Of a DNA stretch of 40,957 nt, positions 32,147 through 40,883 are shown piece by piece. This DNA is from Rhodoferax sp. (GTDB taxonomy: Bacteria; Pseudomonadota; Gammaproteobacteria; Burkholderiales; Burkholderiaceae_C). Every line of letters starts with the position of its first letter. The first letter of the stretch is position 1. Both the position numbers and the translations under genes were made by a program. Location of the stretch: positions 1 to 40,957 of the forward strand of contig JAUXWC010000004.1 of the NCBI GenBank assembly GCA_030685025.1, written 5' to 3'. The notes under the pieces were generated by a model, which saw nothing but the letters and a program-made list of their open reading frames with translations, did no database searches and was not told where the DNA came from.

Positions 32147-34516
32147 ATGAAAGTTATTGAAAAATCCACCCTCATCGGACAGCGCATCAACAAGCTCGAT
32201 GCGCCGCAAAAGGCCAGTGGCAAGACGCGTTATGTGCACGACCTGAACCTGCCCGGGCAACTGATCGGCATGATTCTGCGTTCCACCCGGCTGCATGCGC
32301 GCATCATCCGCATCGACACCAGCCGTGCCCGCGCGCTGCCCGGTGTGCATGCGGTGCTGACGGCCGCCGACGTGCCCTATCAGCGCCCGTTGGGTGTCGG
32401 CAAGGACCAGTTGCCGCTGAAGGCCGACAAGGTGCGCAGCTACCGCGACGAGATCGCCGCCGTGGCCGCCGACAGTGCCGAGATTGCCGAGGCGGCCTTG
32501 AAGCTGATCGAGGTAGAGTACGAAGACCTGCCGGCGATCACCGACCCGCGCCAGGCATTGGTGGCCGGTGCGCCGGTGATCCACGACGAGAAGGTGCCCC
32601 CGGCCGCGCCGCATGACTCGTTGAAGGCGGGTGAGGCCAGCGGCGCCGAGGCGCACCGCCACAACGTCGCCATGACCTTTGACTACGCCCATGGCGACAT
32701 CGTGCAGGGCGAGGCCGAGTCCGATGTGGTGGTGGAGGACTGGTTCAGCCTGCACTACGTCACGCATTGCTGCATGGGTGTGTCGGGTGTGATCGCCGAG
32801 TTCGACTCGCGCGGCAACCTCACCTTACACAGCAACACCCAGGTGCCGTTTCTGCACAAGCGCGAGTTCGCCGAAATCCTGGACATGGACCCGAGCCGCA
32901 TTCGCATCATCCAGCCACCGATTGGCGGTGGCTTTGGCTCCAAGCTGGACATCTACCCGTTTGAGCCGATCGCCGTGTTTTTGGCCAAGGCCACCGACCG
33001 GCCGGTCAAGCTGGTGTTCTCGCGCGAGGAAGAGTTCATCGCCTCGCCCACGCGCCAGCCGGTGCTGCTGCGCCTGCGCAGCGGCGCCAGGAAGGACGGC
33101 ACCTTCACTTTCCGCGAGTGCGAGACCCTGCACGACAACGGCGCCTACACCTCCTGGGGCGCTACCACGCCCTTTGTGATGATGCAGACCATCTCCTCGC
33201 TGTACCGTGTGCCGCACTGCAAGTACCACACGCTGGCGGTGTACACCAACAACCCCTATGCCGGTTCGTTTCGCGGCTATGGCAACCTACAGGCCACCTT
33301 TGCGGTGGAGCAGCAGATCGACGAGATGGCGCACCGACTCGGCATGGACCCGCTGGACATGCGTTTGAAGAATGCACAAGACCCCGGCGAAGTGTCCGGC
33401 CAGGGTATGCACTTCAAGACCTGTGGCCTCAAACAGTGCCTGAGCACCGCCGCAGAGGCGTCGCACTGGCACGAGAAACACGCCGCCGCGCTGGCCGCAC
33501 AGAAGTTGCCGGGTCGTTACAAGCGCGGCGTGGGCATGGCGTCGATGTTGCACGTGGGCGGTGGCGCCAAGATTTACCCCAGCGACGGTTGCGGCACGAT
33601 ACTCAAGATCGACGATTTTGCGCATGTGACCTTGCTGACCGGCGCCTCCGAGATCGGCCAGGGTTCCGAGACCGTGCTGGCGCAACTGGTGTGCGAAGAA
33701 CTGGGCCTGCCGATGGAGGCCGTGACGGTGGTCAACAACGACACCGACATCACCCCCTGGGACGTCGGGGTGCACGCCAGCCGCACCACCTTCATAGGCG
33801 GCAATTCGGCGATTGGCGCGGCGCGCAAGGCACGCACCAAGCTGTTGGCAGCCGCCGCACGGATCAGCGGTTTGGTGGAGGGCGACATCGAGCTGCGCGG
33901 CGGCCACATCGTCAAGGCCGACAGCGGCGAAGTGGTGATGAGTCTGGCCAAGTTGATGCGCTCGCTGCACTTCTCCGACAAGGCCGAGCTGGTCACCACC
34001 ACCTTCTACTACGAGCCACCGTCCAAACACCAGGACAAACAGTTCAAGGGCGACGTGTCTGCCGCCTACGCCTGGGCCACGCAGGTGGTGGAGGTGGGGG
34101 TGGACACGCTCACCGGTATCGTCAAAATCGTCAAGGTCACCGCCGCGCACGATGTGGGCCGGGTGTTGAATCGCACCGGCATCGAGGGTCAGATCGAAGG
34201 CGGCATCGTCATGGGTCAGGGCTACGCCATGACCGAGGAGCTGATGGTGGAAAACGGCCGCGTGCGCAACCCGGGCTTTCGGGACTACAAGCTCATCACC
34301 GCGCCCGAGATCCCGGAGATGGACGTGCACTTCATCGAGACCATGGATGGCGAGGGTCCGCAGGGCGCCAAGGGTGTGGGTGAGGCGCCAGCGATCTGCA
34401 TTGCGGCCGCCACCGCCAACGCGATCGAGAACGCCACCGGCGTGCGGCTACGCGAGTTGCCTTTCACGCCGGAGAAGGTCTACCGGGCGTTGAAGACGGC
34501 GCGCGAGGCCGCATGA
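32147..34516 (+). CDS. Molybdenum hydroxylase, catalytic (CoxL/XdhB-like) subunit
   Basis: 789 residues from ATG 32147 (GGAAG upstream). Longer in-frame starts fall in the repeat and add only residues like SLRGAAATWQS, so they are rejected. Family features: [12 protein letters not shown] at the start, [42 protein letters not shown] (Gln near the Mo) and the catalytic Glu, about residue 746, in KGVGEAP. These enzymes hydroxylate N-heterocycles with water as oxygen source, so they work without O2. In this cluster indole-3-acetate to 2-oxoindole-3-acetate is the expected reaction. The stop overlaps the CoA-transferase start (ATGA). Other heteroaromatic substrates cannot be excluded from sequence. 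Confidence 0.9.
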   Translation: MKVIEKSTLIGQRINKLDAPQKASGKTRYVHDLNLPGQLIGMILRSTRLHARIIRIDTSRARALPGVHAVLTAADVPYQRPLGVGKDQLPLKADKVRSYRDEIAAVAADSAEIAEAALKLIEVEYEDLPAITDPRQALVAGAPVIHDEKVPPAAPHDSLKAGEASGAEAHRHNVAMTFDYAHGDIVQGEAESDVVVEDWFSLHYVTHCCMGVSGVIAEFDSRGNLTLHSNTQVPFLHKREFAEILDMDPSRIRIIQPPIGGGFGSKLDIYPFEPIAVFLAKATDRPVKLVFSREEEFIASPTRQPVLLRLRSGARKDGTFTFRECETLHDNGAYTSWGATTPFVMMQTISSLYRVPHCKYHTLAVYTNNPYAGSFRGYGNLQATFAVEQQIDEMAHRLGMDPLDMRLKNAQDPGEVSGQGMHFKTCGLKQCLSTAAEASHWHEKHAAALAAQKLPGRYKRGVGMASMLHVGGGAKIYPSDGCGTILKIDDFAHVTLLTGASEIGQGSETVLAQLVCEELGLPMEAVTVVNNDTDITPWDVGVHASRTTFIGGNSAIGAARKARTKLLAAAARISGLVEGDIELRGGHIVKADSGEVVMSLAKLMRSLHFSDKAELVTTTFYYEPPSKHQDKQFKGDVSAAYAWATQVVEVGVDTLTGIVKIVKVTAAHDVGRVLNRTGIEGQIEGGIVMGQGYAMTEELMVENGRVRNPGFRDYKLITAPEIPEMDVHFIETMDGEGPQGAKGVGEAPAICIAAATANAIENATGVRLRELPFTPEKVYRALKTAREAA

Positions 34517-35706
34517 AATCCCGCACCGTGCTCTCAATGGAGCAGGCGCTGTCGCTGCCCTATGCCACCCTGCGTTTTGCACAGCTTGGCTGGCGCGTGA
34601 TCCGCATTGAGGCTACCCGTAGCGGCGGCGGACTGCCGGGTGACCCGAACCGCTATATCGGCTCGCGCATGGGTGGTGGCGACGACCGGCGCAGTTACTT
34701 CATCGCGCCCAACGTCGGCAAGCAAGCGATTGCGCTTAACCTGAAAGACCCGCGTGGCCAACAGGTCCTGCAGCGGCTGATTCAAGCCCTGAACGTGGAC
34801 GTGTTCTGCTGCAACACCGTGCCTTCGCGCTACCAGCCGCTGGGCATTGACTACGCCACCTTGCGCGCCGCCAAGCCCGATCTGATCTGGGCCGGCATCT
34901 CGGCGCAAGGCCCGCAGGTGCCCGACGCGCCGGGCTACGACCCGGTCATCCAGGCCATGGCCGGCTACATGGAAGTCACCGGCGACCCGAATGGCCCGCC
35001 GATGCTGACCGGCATTCCGGTGATTGATTTGAAGTCGGGCGACGAGCTGTATTCCAGCGTGCTGCTGGCCCTGCTGGAGCGTGCCGAGACCGGCCAGGGC
35101 CGCGAGATTCATGTCTCCATGCTGCAGGTGGCCGCCTCGTGGCTGATCACCTTGTTGCCGTTGCTCGACATGGGCTGCCAGGACAGCGAAATCACGCGCT
35201 CGGGCAACGAGCACCGCAAGTTCATTCCGACCAACGTCTACCCGACGCAAGACGGTTTTGTCTACCTGGCCATCGGCAGCGACGTGCAGTGGCAGCGCCT
35301 GACCGCCATCCCCCGATTCGCCAGCGTGGCCAATACCGTGCGCGCGACCAACGAGGGGCGGGGGCAGCAACGCGACACCCTCTACCGCGACATGGCGGCG
35401 GTCACGATGCAGTACCAGACGGACGCGCTGCTGCGCGACCTGGCCGGCGCCACCATTCCCGCCACCCGTATTCAGGATGTGGCCCAGGTGCGCGAGATGC
35501 TTGAGCGTCAGGGCAAGTTGACCCGCACTACCCTGCCCGATGCCAGCACGCTGCGCCTTCCACCGATGGCGGTGGACCTGATGGGCGCGCGCGCCGAGTT
35601 GAGCTTTCCCCCGCACTACGGCGCCCACACCCACAACGTGCTGAGCGAGGCGGGCTACGCTGATGCCGACATCACGGCGCTGCTGGCACAGGGTGTGCTG
35701 GCGTGA
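34513..35706 (+). CDS. iaaL: Class III (CaiB/BaiF family) CoA-transferase, IaaL-like
   Basis: 397 residues of the formyl-CoA-transferase fold: [35 protein letters not shown], and [23 protein letters not shown] leading to [23 protein letters not shown], where Asp in VIDL is the candidate catalytic residue carrying CoA. In the Aromatoleum indoleacetate pathway a transferase of this class, IaaL, moves CoA from succinyl-CoA to 2-aminophenylsuccinate. The mutase in this cluster would then rearrange the product. The symbol rests on context. It overlaps the Mo subunit gene upstream (ATGA) and the nnrS start downstream (GTGA). The N-terminus is short and starts inside the fold ([19 protein letters not shown]), as some family members do. 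Confidence 0.83.
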   Translation: MKSRTVLSMEQALSLPYATLRFAQLGWRVIRIEATRSGGGLPGDPNRYIGSRMGGGDDRRSYFIAPNVGKQAIALNLKDPRGQQVLQRLIQALNVDVFCCNTVPSRYQPLGIDYATLRAAKPDLIWAGISAQGPQVPDAPGYDPVIQAMAGYMEVTGDPNGPPMLTGIPVIDLKSGDELYSSVLLALLERAETGQGREIHVSMLQVAASWLITLLPLLDMGCQDSEITRSGNEHRKFIPTNVYPTQDGFVYLAIGSDVQWQRLTAIPRFASVANTVRATNEGRGQQRDTLYRDMAAVTMQYQTDALLRDLAGATIPATRIQDVAQVREMLERQGKLTRTTLPDASTLRLPPMAVDLMGARAELSFPPHYGAHTHNVLSEAGYADADITALLAQGVLA

Positions 35707-36878
35707 GCAGCGTGCCGCAGGGCTTGTGGTCCAGCGGCTTTCGGCCTTTCTTCCTGATGGGTGCGGCCTACGGGCCGTTGGCACTGCTGCTGTGGGTGGC
35801 GGCGCGTTTCGGCGGCTGGCCCCTGGACAGCGCGGCGCTGGCGCTGGGTCACGCGCATGAGCTTTTGTATGGCTTTGCCACCGCCATCGTCTGCGGCGTG
35901 TTGCTCACCGCCTTGCCCGGCTGGACCGGCGGCACCGAGCTGCGTGGCCGCGCACTGATGCTGCTCGCCGGCCTGTGGCTGGCTGGGCGCCTGGCGTGGT
36001 GGGGGGCCCCCTGGTTGCCACCGGCTCTGGTGCTGCTAGTCGATTGTGCGCTGGTGCCGGTGCTGTGCGCCATGTTGTGGCCCACCCTGGCCTGGGCGCG
36101 CCAACGCCTGTTTCTGTGGACGCTGCCACCGCTGCTGGCGCTGGCACTGGGCAATCTGCTGGTGCATCTTGCGCTGCTGCGTGGCAGCGTGGCTGACGCC
36201 AGCTTCGGTCTGGTGCTGGGTTTGCACGCGCTGGCGTTTCTGTATTCGCTTTACGGCGGACTGCTGACACCGGCCTTCACGCGCAACTGGCTGGGCCAGC
36301 GCGGTGAGACTTGTGGCGCCATCCTGGTGCCGCTGGAGATCGCCACCGCCATCTCGATGGTGCTGTTCGCCGCTGCTGATTTAGCGCAAGCCGGCCCACA
36401 CTGGATGGCGGCTGCGGCCGCGCTGGCCTGTGGTCTGCACGCGTGGCGTTGCGTGCGTTGGCGCGGCTGGCGCACCACGGCCGAGCCGCTGCTGTGGACA
36501 CTGCACGGGGGTTACGTGATGCTGATTGCCGCCATTGCCCTGCGTGGCCTGTCGGCGGTGTTCCCCGTGCGGGTGCCGCCCGACGCCTGGCTGCACGTGT
36601 TCACGCTGGGCGCGCTGGGCCTGACCATGCTGGGCCTGATGACCCGTGTGGTGCTGCGCCACACCGGGCGGCCGCTGCGCGCGCCCGGCGTCATGAAAAC
36701 CGCCTACGCCCTGGTGCTGGCCGCCACCCTCTTGCGCCTGGCCTATACCGTGCACCACCTGGGCGTGGCCGTGTTGCTGCTGGCCGCGCTGCTGTGGGCG
36801 GGCGCGTTTGGCCTGTATTTGCTGTGCTTTGCCGGGGTGCTGCTGCGGCCCAGCCTGGCCAGGGCCAGAGCGCCATGA
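35703..36878 (+). CDS. nnrS: NnrS-family haem/copper membrane protein
   Basis: 391 residues with about twelve hydrophobic helices. The start is a GTG at 35703 that overlaps the CoA-transferase stop (GTGA). NnrS hallmarks are [16 protein letters not shown] at the N-terminus, [28 protein letters not shown] (about 50-77) with conserved His, [21 protein letters not shown] and VLRHTGRPL. NnrS protects cells from nitric oxide and related nitrosative stress and is usually found near denitrification genes. Its translational coupling to a catabolic operon suggests that degradation of the aromatic substrate runs under denitrifying conditions (inference). Confidence 0.9.
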   Translation: MSSVPQGLWSSGFRPFFLMGAAYGPLALLLWVAARFGGWPLDSAALALGHAHELLYGFATAIVCGVLLTALPGWTGGTELRGRALMLLAGLWLAGRLAWWGAPWLPPALVLLVDCALVPVLCAMLWPTLAWARQRLFLWTLPPLLALALGNLLVHLALLRGSVADASFGLVLGLHALAFLYSLYGGLLTPAFTRNWLGQRGETCGAILVPLEIATAISMVLFAAADLAQAGPHWMAAAAALACGLHAWRCVRWRGWRTTAEPLLWTLHGGYVMLIAAIALRGLSAVFPVRVPPDAWLHVFTLGALGLTMLGLMTRVVLRHTGRPLRAPGVMKTAYALVLAATLLRLAYTVHHLGVAVLLLAALLWAGAFGLYLLCFAGVLLRPSLARARAP

Positions 36879-36905
36879 GGGTTTGAACCAACAGGGGGAG
36901 TCCGC

Positions 36906-37769
36906 ATGAACACGCACCAACGCCAACCCGAAATGCCCACGCTGCAAGTGTTGCCGCTGGTCCATATGTTGCTGCACGAGCAGCACGACGCGCAGCGCAG
37001 CGAGCCGCTGCTGCAACGCCTGCAACTCGAAGGCGTGCTCAAAAATCCGCCGATCGTCGCGCCGATCCCGGCCAACGGCGGCGGCGAAGCACAACAGCGT
37101 TACGTGGTGCTGGATGGCGCCAACCGCGTCACTGTTCTGCGCGCCTTGGGCATTGCCCACATTGCCGCGCAGGTGGTGGACTACGAAGACCCCGAGCTGG
37201 TGCTGGATACCTGGCACCATCTGATCAAGGGCATGGAAGGCCAGCGCTTGCTGGACTTGCTGCGCGCGCTGGACTGCGCGTCCCTGCGTCAGACCGACCT
37301 GATGCAAGCCCGCGCCCTGCTGGCCCGGCGCGACATCGTGGCCTTTGTGCAAACGACACAGCGCGAAGTCTGGGTCATCGAATGCCGCGGTGACCTGCAC
37401 GCCTGCAACAACTGTCTCAACGAGGTGGTCAATGCCTACAAGAGCGAGGCGCGCATCTTTCGCGCCAACACCGATCACCTGGACGAACTGCTGCCCCTGT
37501 ATGACGGCGCCACCGCCTTGATCGTGTTCCCGCGTTTTGCCCCGGTCGAGGTAATGGAGCTGGCCCGCGTGGGCGCCTGTCTGCCCGCTGGCGTCACCCG
37601 CCACTTGATCCCGCGGCGCGCCTTGCGCATCAACCTGCCGCTGGAGGTGCTGCGCAGCCCGCAAAGCCTGGCCGAGAAGAACCTTTGGCTGGTCGACTGG
37701 ATGAAGCAGAAGGTGGCGGCCAAGACGGCGCGGTTTTACCAGGAGTCGACGTTTTTGTTTGATGAGTGA
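36906..37769 (+). CDS. ParB/SbnI-fold protein of unknown function
   Basis: 287 residues. The part from about 15 to 95 resembles the ParB/Srx N-terminal fold: PTLQVLPLVHMLLHEQHDAQRSEPLLQRL, NPPIV, RYVVLDGANRVTVLRALGIAHIAAQVVDY. The DGANR motif corresponds to the DGHHR-like motif of SbnI/SerK free-serine kinases and the GERR/ENR motif of ParB proteins. The C-terminal 150 residues are less familiar. A strong AGGGGGAG site lies ahead, 27 bp after nnrS, so it is probably co-transcribed. ParB-type chromosome segregation is unlikely, as there is no ParA partner or helix-turn-helix. I cannot assign a substrate. Confidence 0.6.
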   Translation: MNTHQRQPEMPTLQVLPLVHMLLHEQHDAQRSEPLLQRLQLEGVLKNPPIVAPIPANGGGEAQQRYVVLDGANRVTVLRALGIAHIAAQVVDYEDPELVLDTWHHLIKGMEGQRLLDLLRALDCASLRQTDLMQARALLARRDIVAFVQTTQREVWVIECRGDLHACNNCLNEVVNAYKSEARIFRANTDHLDELLPLYDGATALIVFPRFAPVEVMELARVGACLPAGVTRHLIPRRALRINLPLEVLRSPQSLAEKNLWLVDWMKQKVAAKTARFYQESTFLFDE

Positions 37770-37907
37770 AGATGGCGGCCCCGTCGCCGGCGCCAAGGCA
37801 TCCAGCGCGATGGCAGGGCAGTCCGCCAAACGAACGTGGCGTTCACGGTGCCCAGGTTCTTGCATCGCTGCACGTCGGTCGGCCTCATGTCAACGCCTGG
37901 CCTGAAA

Positions 37908-38294
37908 TCAGCTTGCCAATTCAGCCAACAACTCAGGGTGGCGGCTGATCAGCTTGAGCAGGCTTTGCGCGGCCCCGCTGGGCACCTTGCGGCCCTGTTC
38001 CCACTCTTGCAGCGTGCGCACTGACACCCCGGTGGCGCGCGCAAACTCGGACTGCGACAAACCTGACTGCGCCCGCGCCGCCATCAGTTGCCACTGCGGC
38101 CCCACCAGTACCTCCTGTTTTTCCAGCGTGCCGTCAGCGCGCAACACGGTGCGGCGCACGCTGCCATCGGCCAACGGCGCAAACGTGGTCTTGCGTGCCC
38201 ATTGGCCGGCCTTCATTTCACGCACCGACTGCAGCAATTCGGCCCCCATATCACGCCTGGCGTCGCGGGCTTTCAGTTGTGCATCAGTCATCAT
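37908..38294 (-). CDS. XRE-family antitoxin of a RelE/HigB2-like pair
   Basis: 128 residues from ATG 38294 (a second ATG follows immediately at 38291). The N-terminal part is a linker-like antitoxin region (MGAELLQSVREMKAGQWARKT). The C-terminal helix-turn-helix reads MAARAQSGLSQSEFARATGVSVRTLQEWEQGRKVP. Its start overlaps the toxin stop by 11 bp, and the toxin gene comes first, as in higBA operons. It should neutralise the toxin and autorepress the promoter upstream of the toxin gene. Length and layout match HigA2/NadS-like antitoxins. Confidence 0.87.
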   Translation of the reverse strand: MMTDAQLKARDARRDMGAELLQSVREMKAGQWARKTTFAPLADGSVRRTVLRADGTLEKQEVLVGPQWQLMAARAQSGLSQSEFARATGVSVRTLQEWEQGRKVPSGAAQSLLKLISRHPELLAELAS

Positions 38295-38604
38295 GGTCCA
38301 GCACCTCTTCAATTTGTTTCAACACCGCGCCAGGAATGCTGGCACGCACGCTTTTGGCATAAATCACCAGTAGCAAAATTTGCCCGGCTGCATTGCGCGT
38401 GTAGTAGCACACCCGCACCCCGCCGGACTTTCCCGTGCCAGCGCGTGCCCAGCGCACCTTGCGCACGCCGCCCGAGCCCTGCACCACATCACCCGCCTCC
38501 GGGTGTTCCAGTGCGTATTCCGGCGAACGTGACCGAGGGTCGGCCTCGGCGCGGTCATTTTTGCGTCGGCTCCACGAGGTCGGCTCGTCCATCACGGCTT
38601 GCAT
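38284..38604 (-). CDS. RelE/HigB2-type toxin
   Basis: A 106-residue basic protein whose core RKVRWARAGTGKSGGVRVCYYTRNAAGQILLLVIYAKS is the HigB2-like RelE fold (type II toxin). The C-terminal SIPGAVLKQIEEVLDHDD fits the last helix. Such toxins cleave mRNA at the ribosome. The antitoxin gene overlaps its end. The N-terminus is unusually long and polar for the family (MQAVMDEPTSWSRRKND), so the true start might be internal. Divergent from a second toxin-antitoxin pair at 38662. Confidence 0.85.
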   Translation of the reverse strand: MQAVMDEPTSWSRRKNDRAEADPRSRSPEYALEHPEAGDVVQGSGGVRKVRWARAGTGKSGGVRVCYYTRNAAGQILLLVIYAKSVRASIPGAVLKQIEEVLDHDD

Positions 38605-38620
38605 TCCTCTTGGCGCTTAG

Positions 38621-38635
38621 TAACGATAGACGTTA
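38621..38635. promoter_or_regulatory. Inverted repeat in the divergent toxin-antitoxin promoter region
   Basis: TAACG-ATAGA-CGTTA is a perfect 5-bp inverted repeat in the 57-bp AT-rich gap between two divergent toxin genes. A further GCGTTAATATTC lies at about 38645-38656. It is a plausible operator for one of the XRE-type antitoxins, which usually autoregulate; which pair it serves cannot be told. Confidence 0.45.
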
Positions 38636-38661
38636 TTATTGTTTGGCGTTAATATTCAAAC

Positions 38662-38943
38662 ATGGCGATCAAAAGCTTTAAATGCAAAGACACGCAGGCG
38701 CTATTTCTTGGGCAACGTGTCCGTCGCTGGGCAAACGTCGAGCGACCTGCCCTGCGCAAACTTGAGCAGCTTGATTGGTCCGCGGTTTTGGAAGATCTGC
38801 GCGTACCCCCTGGTAATCAGTTGGAAGCGTTGAAGGGAAATCGCAAGGGGCAGCACAGCATTCGGGTCCATGATCGGTGGCGCGTGTGCTTTGTTTGGAC
38901 TGTAGACGGCCCCAAGAACGTTGAGATCGTGGACTACCACTGA
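38662..38943 (+). CDS. higB: HigB/RelE-type toxin (plasmid maintenance killer family)
   Basis: 93 residues. IKSFKCKDTQALFLGQRVRRW starts the HigB fold; LEDLRVPPGNQLEALKGNRKGQHSIRVHDRWRVCFVW contains the family's conserved basic and aromatic residues (NQ, L, G, R, IR, RF/VCF). HigB toxins are ribosome-dependent mRNA interferases. It is followed 12 bp later by a matching HigA-type antitoxin. The toxin-first order is standard for higBA. Confidence 0.92.
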   Translation: MAIKSFKCKDTQALFLGQRVRRWANVERPALRKLEQLDWSAVLEDLRVPPGNQLEALKGNRKGQHSIRVHDRWRVCFVWTVDGPKNVEIVDYH

Positions 38944-38955
38944 AGGAGTTTGAGC

Positions 38956-39255
38956 ATGCGCACTGTCCCCCCTGTTTCTCCTGGCGAAATGCTGGATGAG
39001 GAGTTTTTGAAGCCGCTGGGCCTGACGAAGTACCGCCTGGCCAAAGACATTGGTGTCCCCCCCCAACGAATCGGGGACATCGTGGCGGGTAAACGGGCGA
39101 TCACCGCGGACACCGACCTGCGGCTGTGCCGGTACTTTGGGCTCAGCGATGGCTGGTGGCTTCGCGGTCAGGCCAACTACGACACGGCGATCGCGCGCGA
39201 AACCATGGGCGAAGCCCTCTCGCGCATTTCCCGCTGCCAACTAATGGCTGCCTGA
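38956..39255 (+). CDS. higA: HigA/VapI-type antitoxin
   Basis: 99 residues: PPVSPGEMLDEEFLKPLGLTKYRLAKDIGVPPQRIGDIVAGKRAITADTDLRLCRYFG is the HigA helix-turn-helix module with its typical PGEML(xx)EFL opening and GLSDGWWLRGQANYD continuation. An in-frame TTG at 38950 would add two residues; the ATG at 38956, after AAGGAG, is preferred. It binds HigB and should autorepress the operon. It is followed directly by the remains of a kinase gene. Confidence 0.92.
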   Translation: MRTVPPVSPGEMLDEEFLKPLGLTKYRLAKDIGVPPQRIGDIVAGKRAITADTDLRLCRYFGLSDGWWLRGQANYDTAIARETMGEALSRISRCQLMAA

Positions 39256-39301
39256 GCCAAGCGCGCAAAGAGTAGGGCTGAACCCGGCAGTCGAGGGGGG
39301 C

Positions 39302-39481
39302 GCCTCGCGCGTCATTGTCATCGGCACCAGCGGCTGCGGGAAATCCATTTTCGCCAAAACCCTTGCCGCCAGCCAGGGGAGCAGGTATGTGGAGCTGGAT
39401 GATCTGTTCTGGGCCGAAGGCTGGCCACGGCCACAGACAGGGGTGAACGGACTGAAATGGTCCAGTGGGCGCGGTGTCTGA
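39302..39481 (+). pseudogene. Remnant of a P-loop nucleoside kinase (FlaR/topology-modulation-like)
   Basis: In the frame with codons at 39311, the translation reads RVIVIGTSGCGKSIFAKTLA, then YVELDDLFWAEGWPRP, ending at TGA 39479-39481. GTSGCGKS is a Walker A loop, and LDDLFWxxGW is the segment that follows it in FlaR/adenylate-kinase-like 'topology modulation' proteins. No start codon is visible in frame after the higA stop, and only about 60 residues remain of the usual 160 or more. The segment to about 39620 contains no continuation I can confirm. A decayed or truncated gene at an accessory junction. Confidence 0.7.
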
Positions 39482-39621
39482 GCCCAAAACGGCTCACGAG
39501 GTCCGGTACAAGCCAATTCCCTGCGAAGCCGCGCAAACACCCGGCCCACTGCGCGGACGACTACGGCAACACCGTCGCCCGTTTCTGGAAGCTTCAACAA
39601 CCCGCGCACCATGGACGCCGG

Positions 39622-40866
39622 TTAGCGCGGTGCGACATTGCAATCGCGCCGCAACAAGGCCATGGCGTCGCGCAAGTCGTCGTCGTGATCGCTGAGCAAA
39701 CGGTCTTGTGCATCGTCCAGAAAGGTTTGCCACAGTTGCAGGTAGTCGCTCTGGTAGTGCTCAGGGGCGTTGCCCAAAATATAGTGCGACACCCGCTCCG
39801 GCTTGATGCCGGCCTTGCGGACCCGGCGCACCAGCGTGGCTGCGCCTTTGGCGCTCAGCAGGGTTTTGGGGGCGCAGTCCGTTGCGATGCACAGGAAGAG
39901 CGTCAGCAGTGAGCTGTCGTCGGTGTGGCCACCGGTGGCCTTGTTCCAGGACGCGGACGCGCTGCGGTCAAAGTCGTCCACTTCGCTCAGTGCGTCCTCG
40001 ACCCAGAAGTAGCGGCCCATGAAGGCGGGAGTCTGGTCAAAAAGCTTTCTGGCTGGCAACGTGCTGTCCAGAATCCTGGGCAGGTCCGAGACGATGCTCT
40101 TGCGCACACTGTCGACGATCGCCTTGTATTGCGCGGGCAGGTCTTTGGGTAGCGGGATCGAGACGCTGAGGGCTTTGGACGTCGCGGCCTTTTTGCGCAC
40201 GAAAGCAATCGTCTTTTGAAAGGCCACCCAGTTCGGCAGCCTGGTCTGACGGGTGGCCAGCATCAGCAGCGCCGTGCGGATCACGGCTTCGGCATCACGG
40301 CCCGCTTCCTCCAGCTCTTGTGCATCCATGCCCAGTCGCTCGGCGAACCACTCGGCGGCCCGGATGACCTGCTCGACCTGGCTGCGTTGACCGAGTTCGC
40401 GTTGGTAATCTGCCAGACTGCCCAGAGACAATTTGGCCAGTTGCGGGATCTGGTCATCGGTGAAGCCGTCATGCTGGTTCATGCCGAAGTGACTGCTCTG
40501 GGGCATGGCGATCAGGGCCTTGAGCATGTCGGAGCCGCCCTTGGAGCGCGACAGCAAGCTGTGGTCGCGCAAGGCCTCGGCGGCTTTGCGAAGGTCGCCC
40601 GCGCTGTGCTGCTCCAGGTGCAGGCTGACCAGATTGACCAGGCGCTCGCGGGCCTTTTCCAGCTCGGGGCGCAGGAACTCGCTGCCGAAGTAGCGCGCAA
40701 TCTGCACCATGCCTTTGGGTGCCTCGGTGTCAATGGCGTCCAGCTTGGCCTGGTCGATGATGCCGTGCTGCAAGCCATAGGCCAGGGCTTTCTCAAAGAA
40801 CGGGCGCGCGTCAAAGCGCGCAACCGTCTGGGCGGAGTTGGGGGACGGCGCTTGGGTTTCGGACAT
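39622..40866 (-). CDS. Uncharacterised 414-residue protein
   Basis: I do not recognise the family. The chain is soluble and predicted mostly helical, without leader or membrane helix. Visible features: FDARPFFEKALAYGLQHGIIDQAKLDAIDTEAPKG near the N-terminus, a long acidic/amphipathic middle (QVEQVIRAAEWFAERLGMDAQELEEAGRDAE), ASASWNKATGGHTDDSSLLTLFLCIATDCAPKTLLS, and a C-terminus ending LRDAMALLRRDCNVAPR. The start at 40866 (MSETQ) is chosen over one 12 bp upstream. It follows the tail of another gene 17 bp upstream, so the two probably form an operon. Base composition is as in the neighbours. Function unknown. Confidence 0.7.
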   Translation of the reverse strand: MSETQAPSPNSAQTVARFDARPFFEKALAYGLQHGIIDQAKLDAIDTEAPKGMVQIARYFGSEFLRPELEKARERLVNLVSLHLEQHSAGDLRKAAEALRDHSLLSRSKGGSDMLKALIAMPQSSHFGMNQHDGFTDDQIPQLAKLSLGSLADYQRELGQRSQVEQVIRAAEWFAERLGMDAQELEEAGRDAEAVIRTALLMLATRQTRLPNWVAFQKTIAFVRKKAATSKALSVSIPLPKDLPAQYKAIVDSVRKSIVSDLPRILDSTLPARKLFDQTPAFMGRYFWVEDALSEVDDFDRSASASWNKATGGHTDDSSLLTLFLCIATDCAPKTLLSAKGAATLVRRVRKAGIKPERVSHYILGNAPEHYQSDYLQLWQTFLDDAQDRLLSDHDDDLRDAMALLRRDCNVAPR

Positions 40867-40883
40867 GGCTTCGTGCAAGGGTC

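Noticed and set aside
30600-34516. 4-Hydroxybenzoyl-CoA reductase
   Set aside because: The FAD subunit at 287 residues lacks the extra [4Fe-4S] loop of that enzyme, and the surrounding genes fit indoleacetate degradation better.
39241-39612. Minus-strand open frame of about 120 codons after higA
   Set aside because: It is antisense to the P-loop kinase remnant, whose motif on the plus strand is unmistakable.
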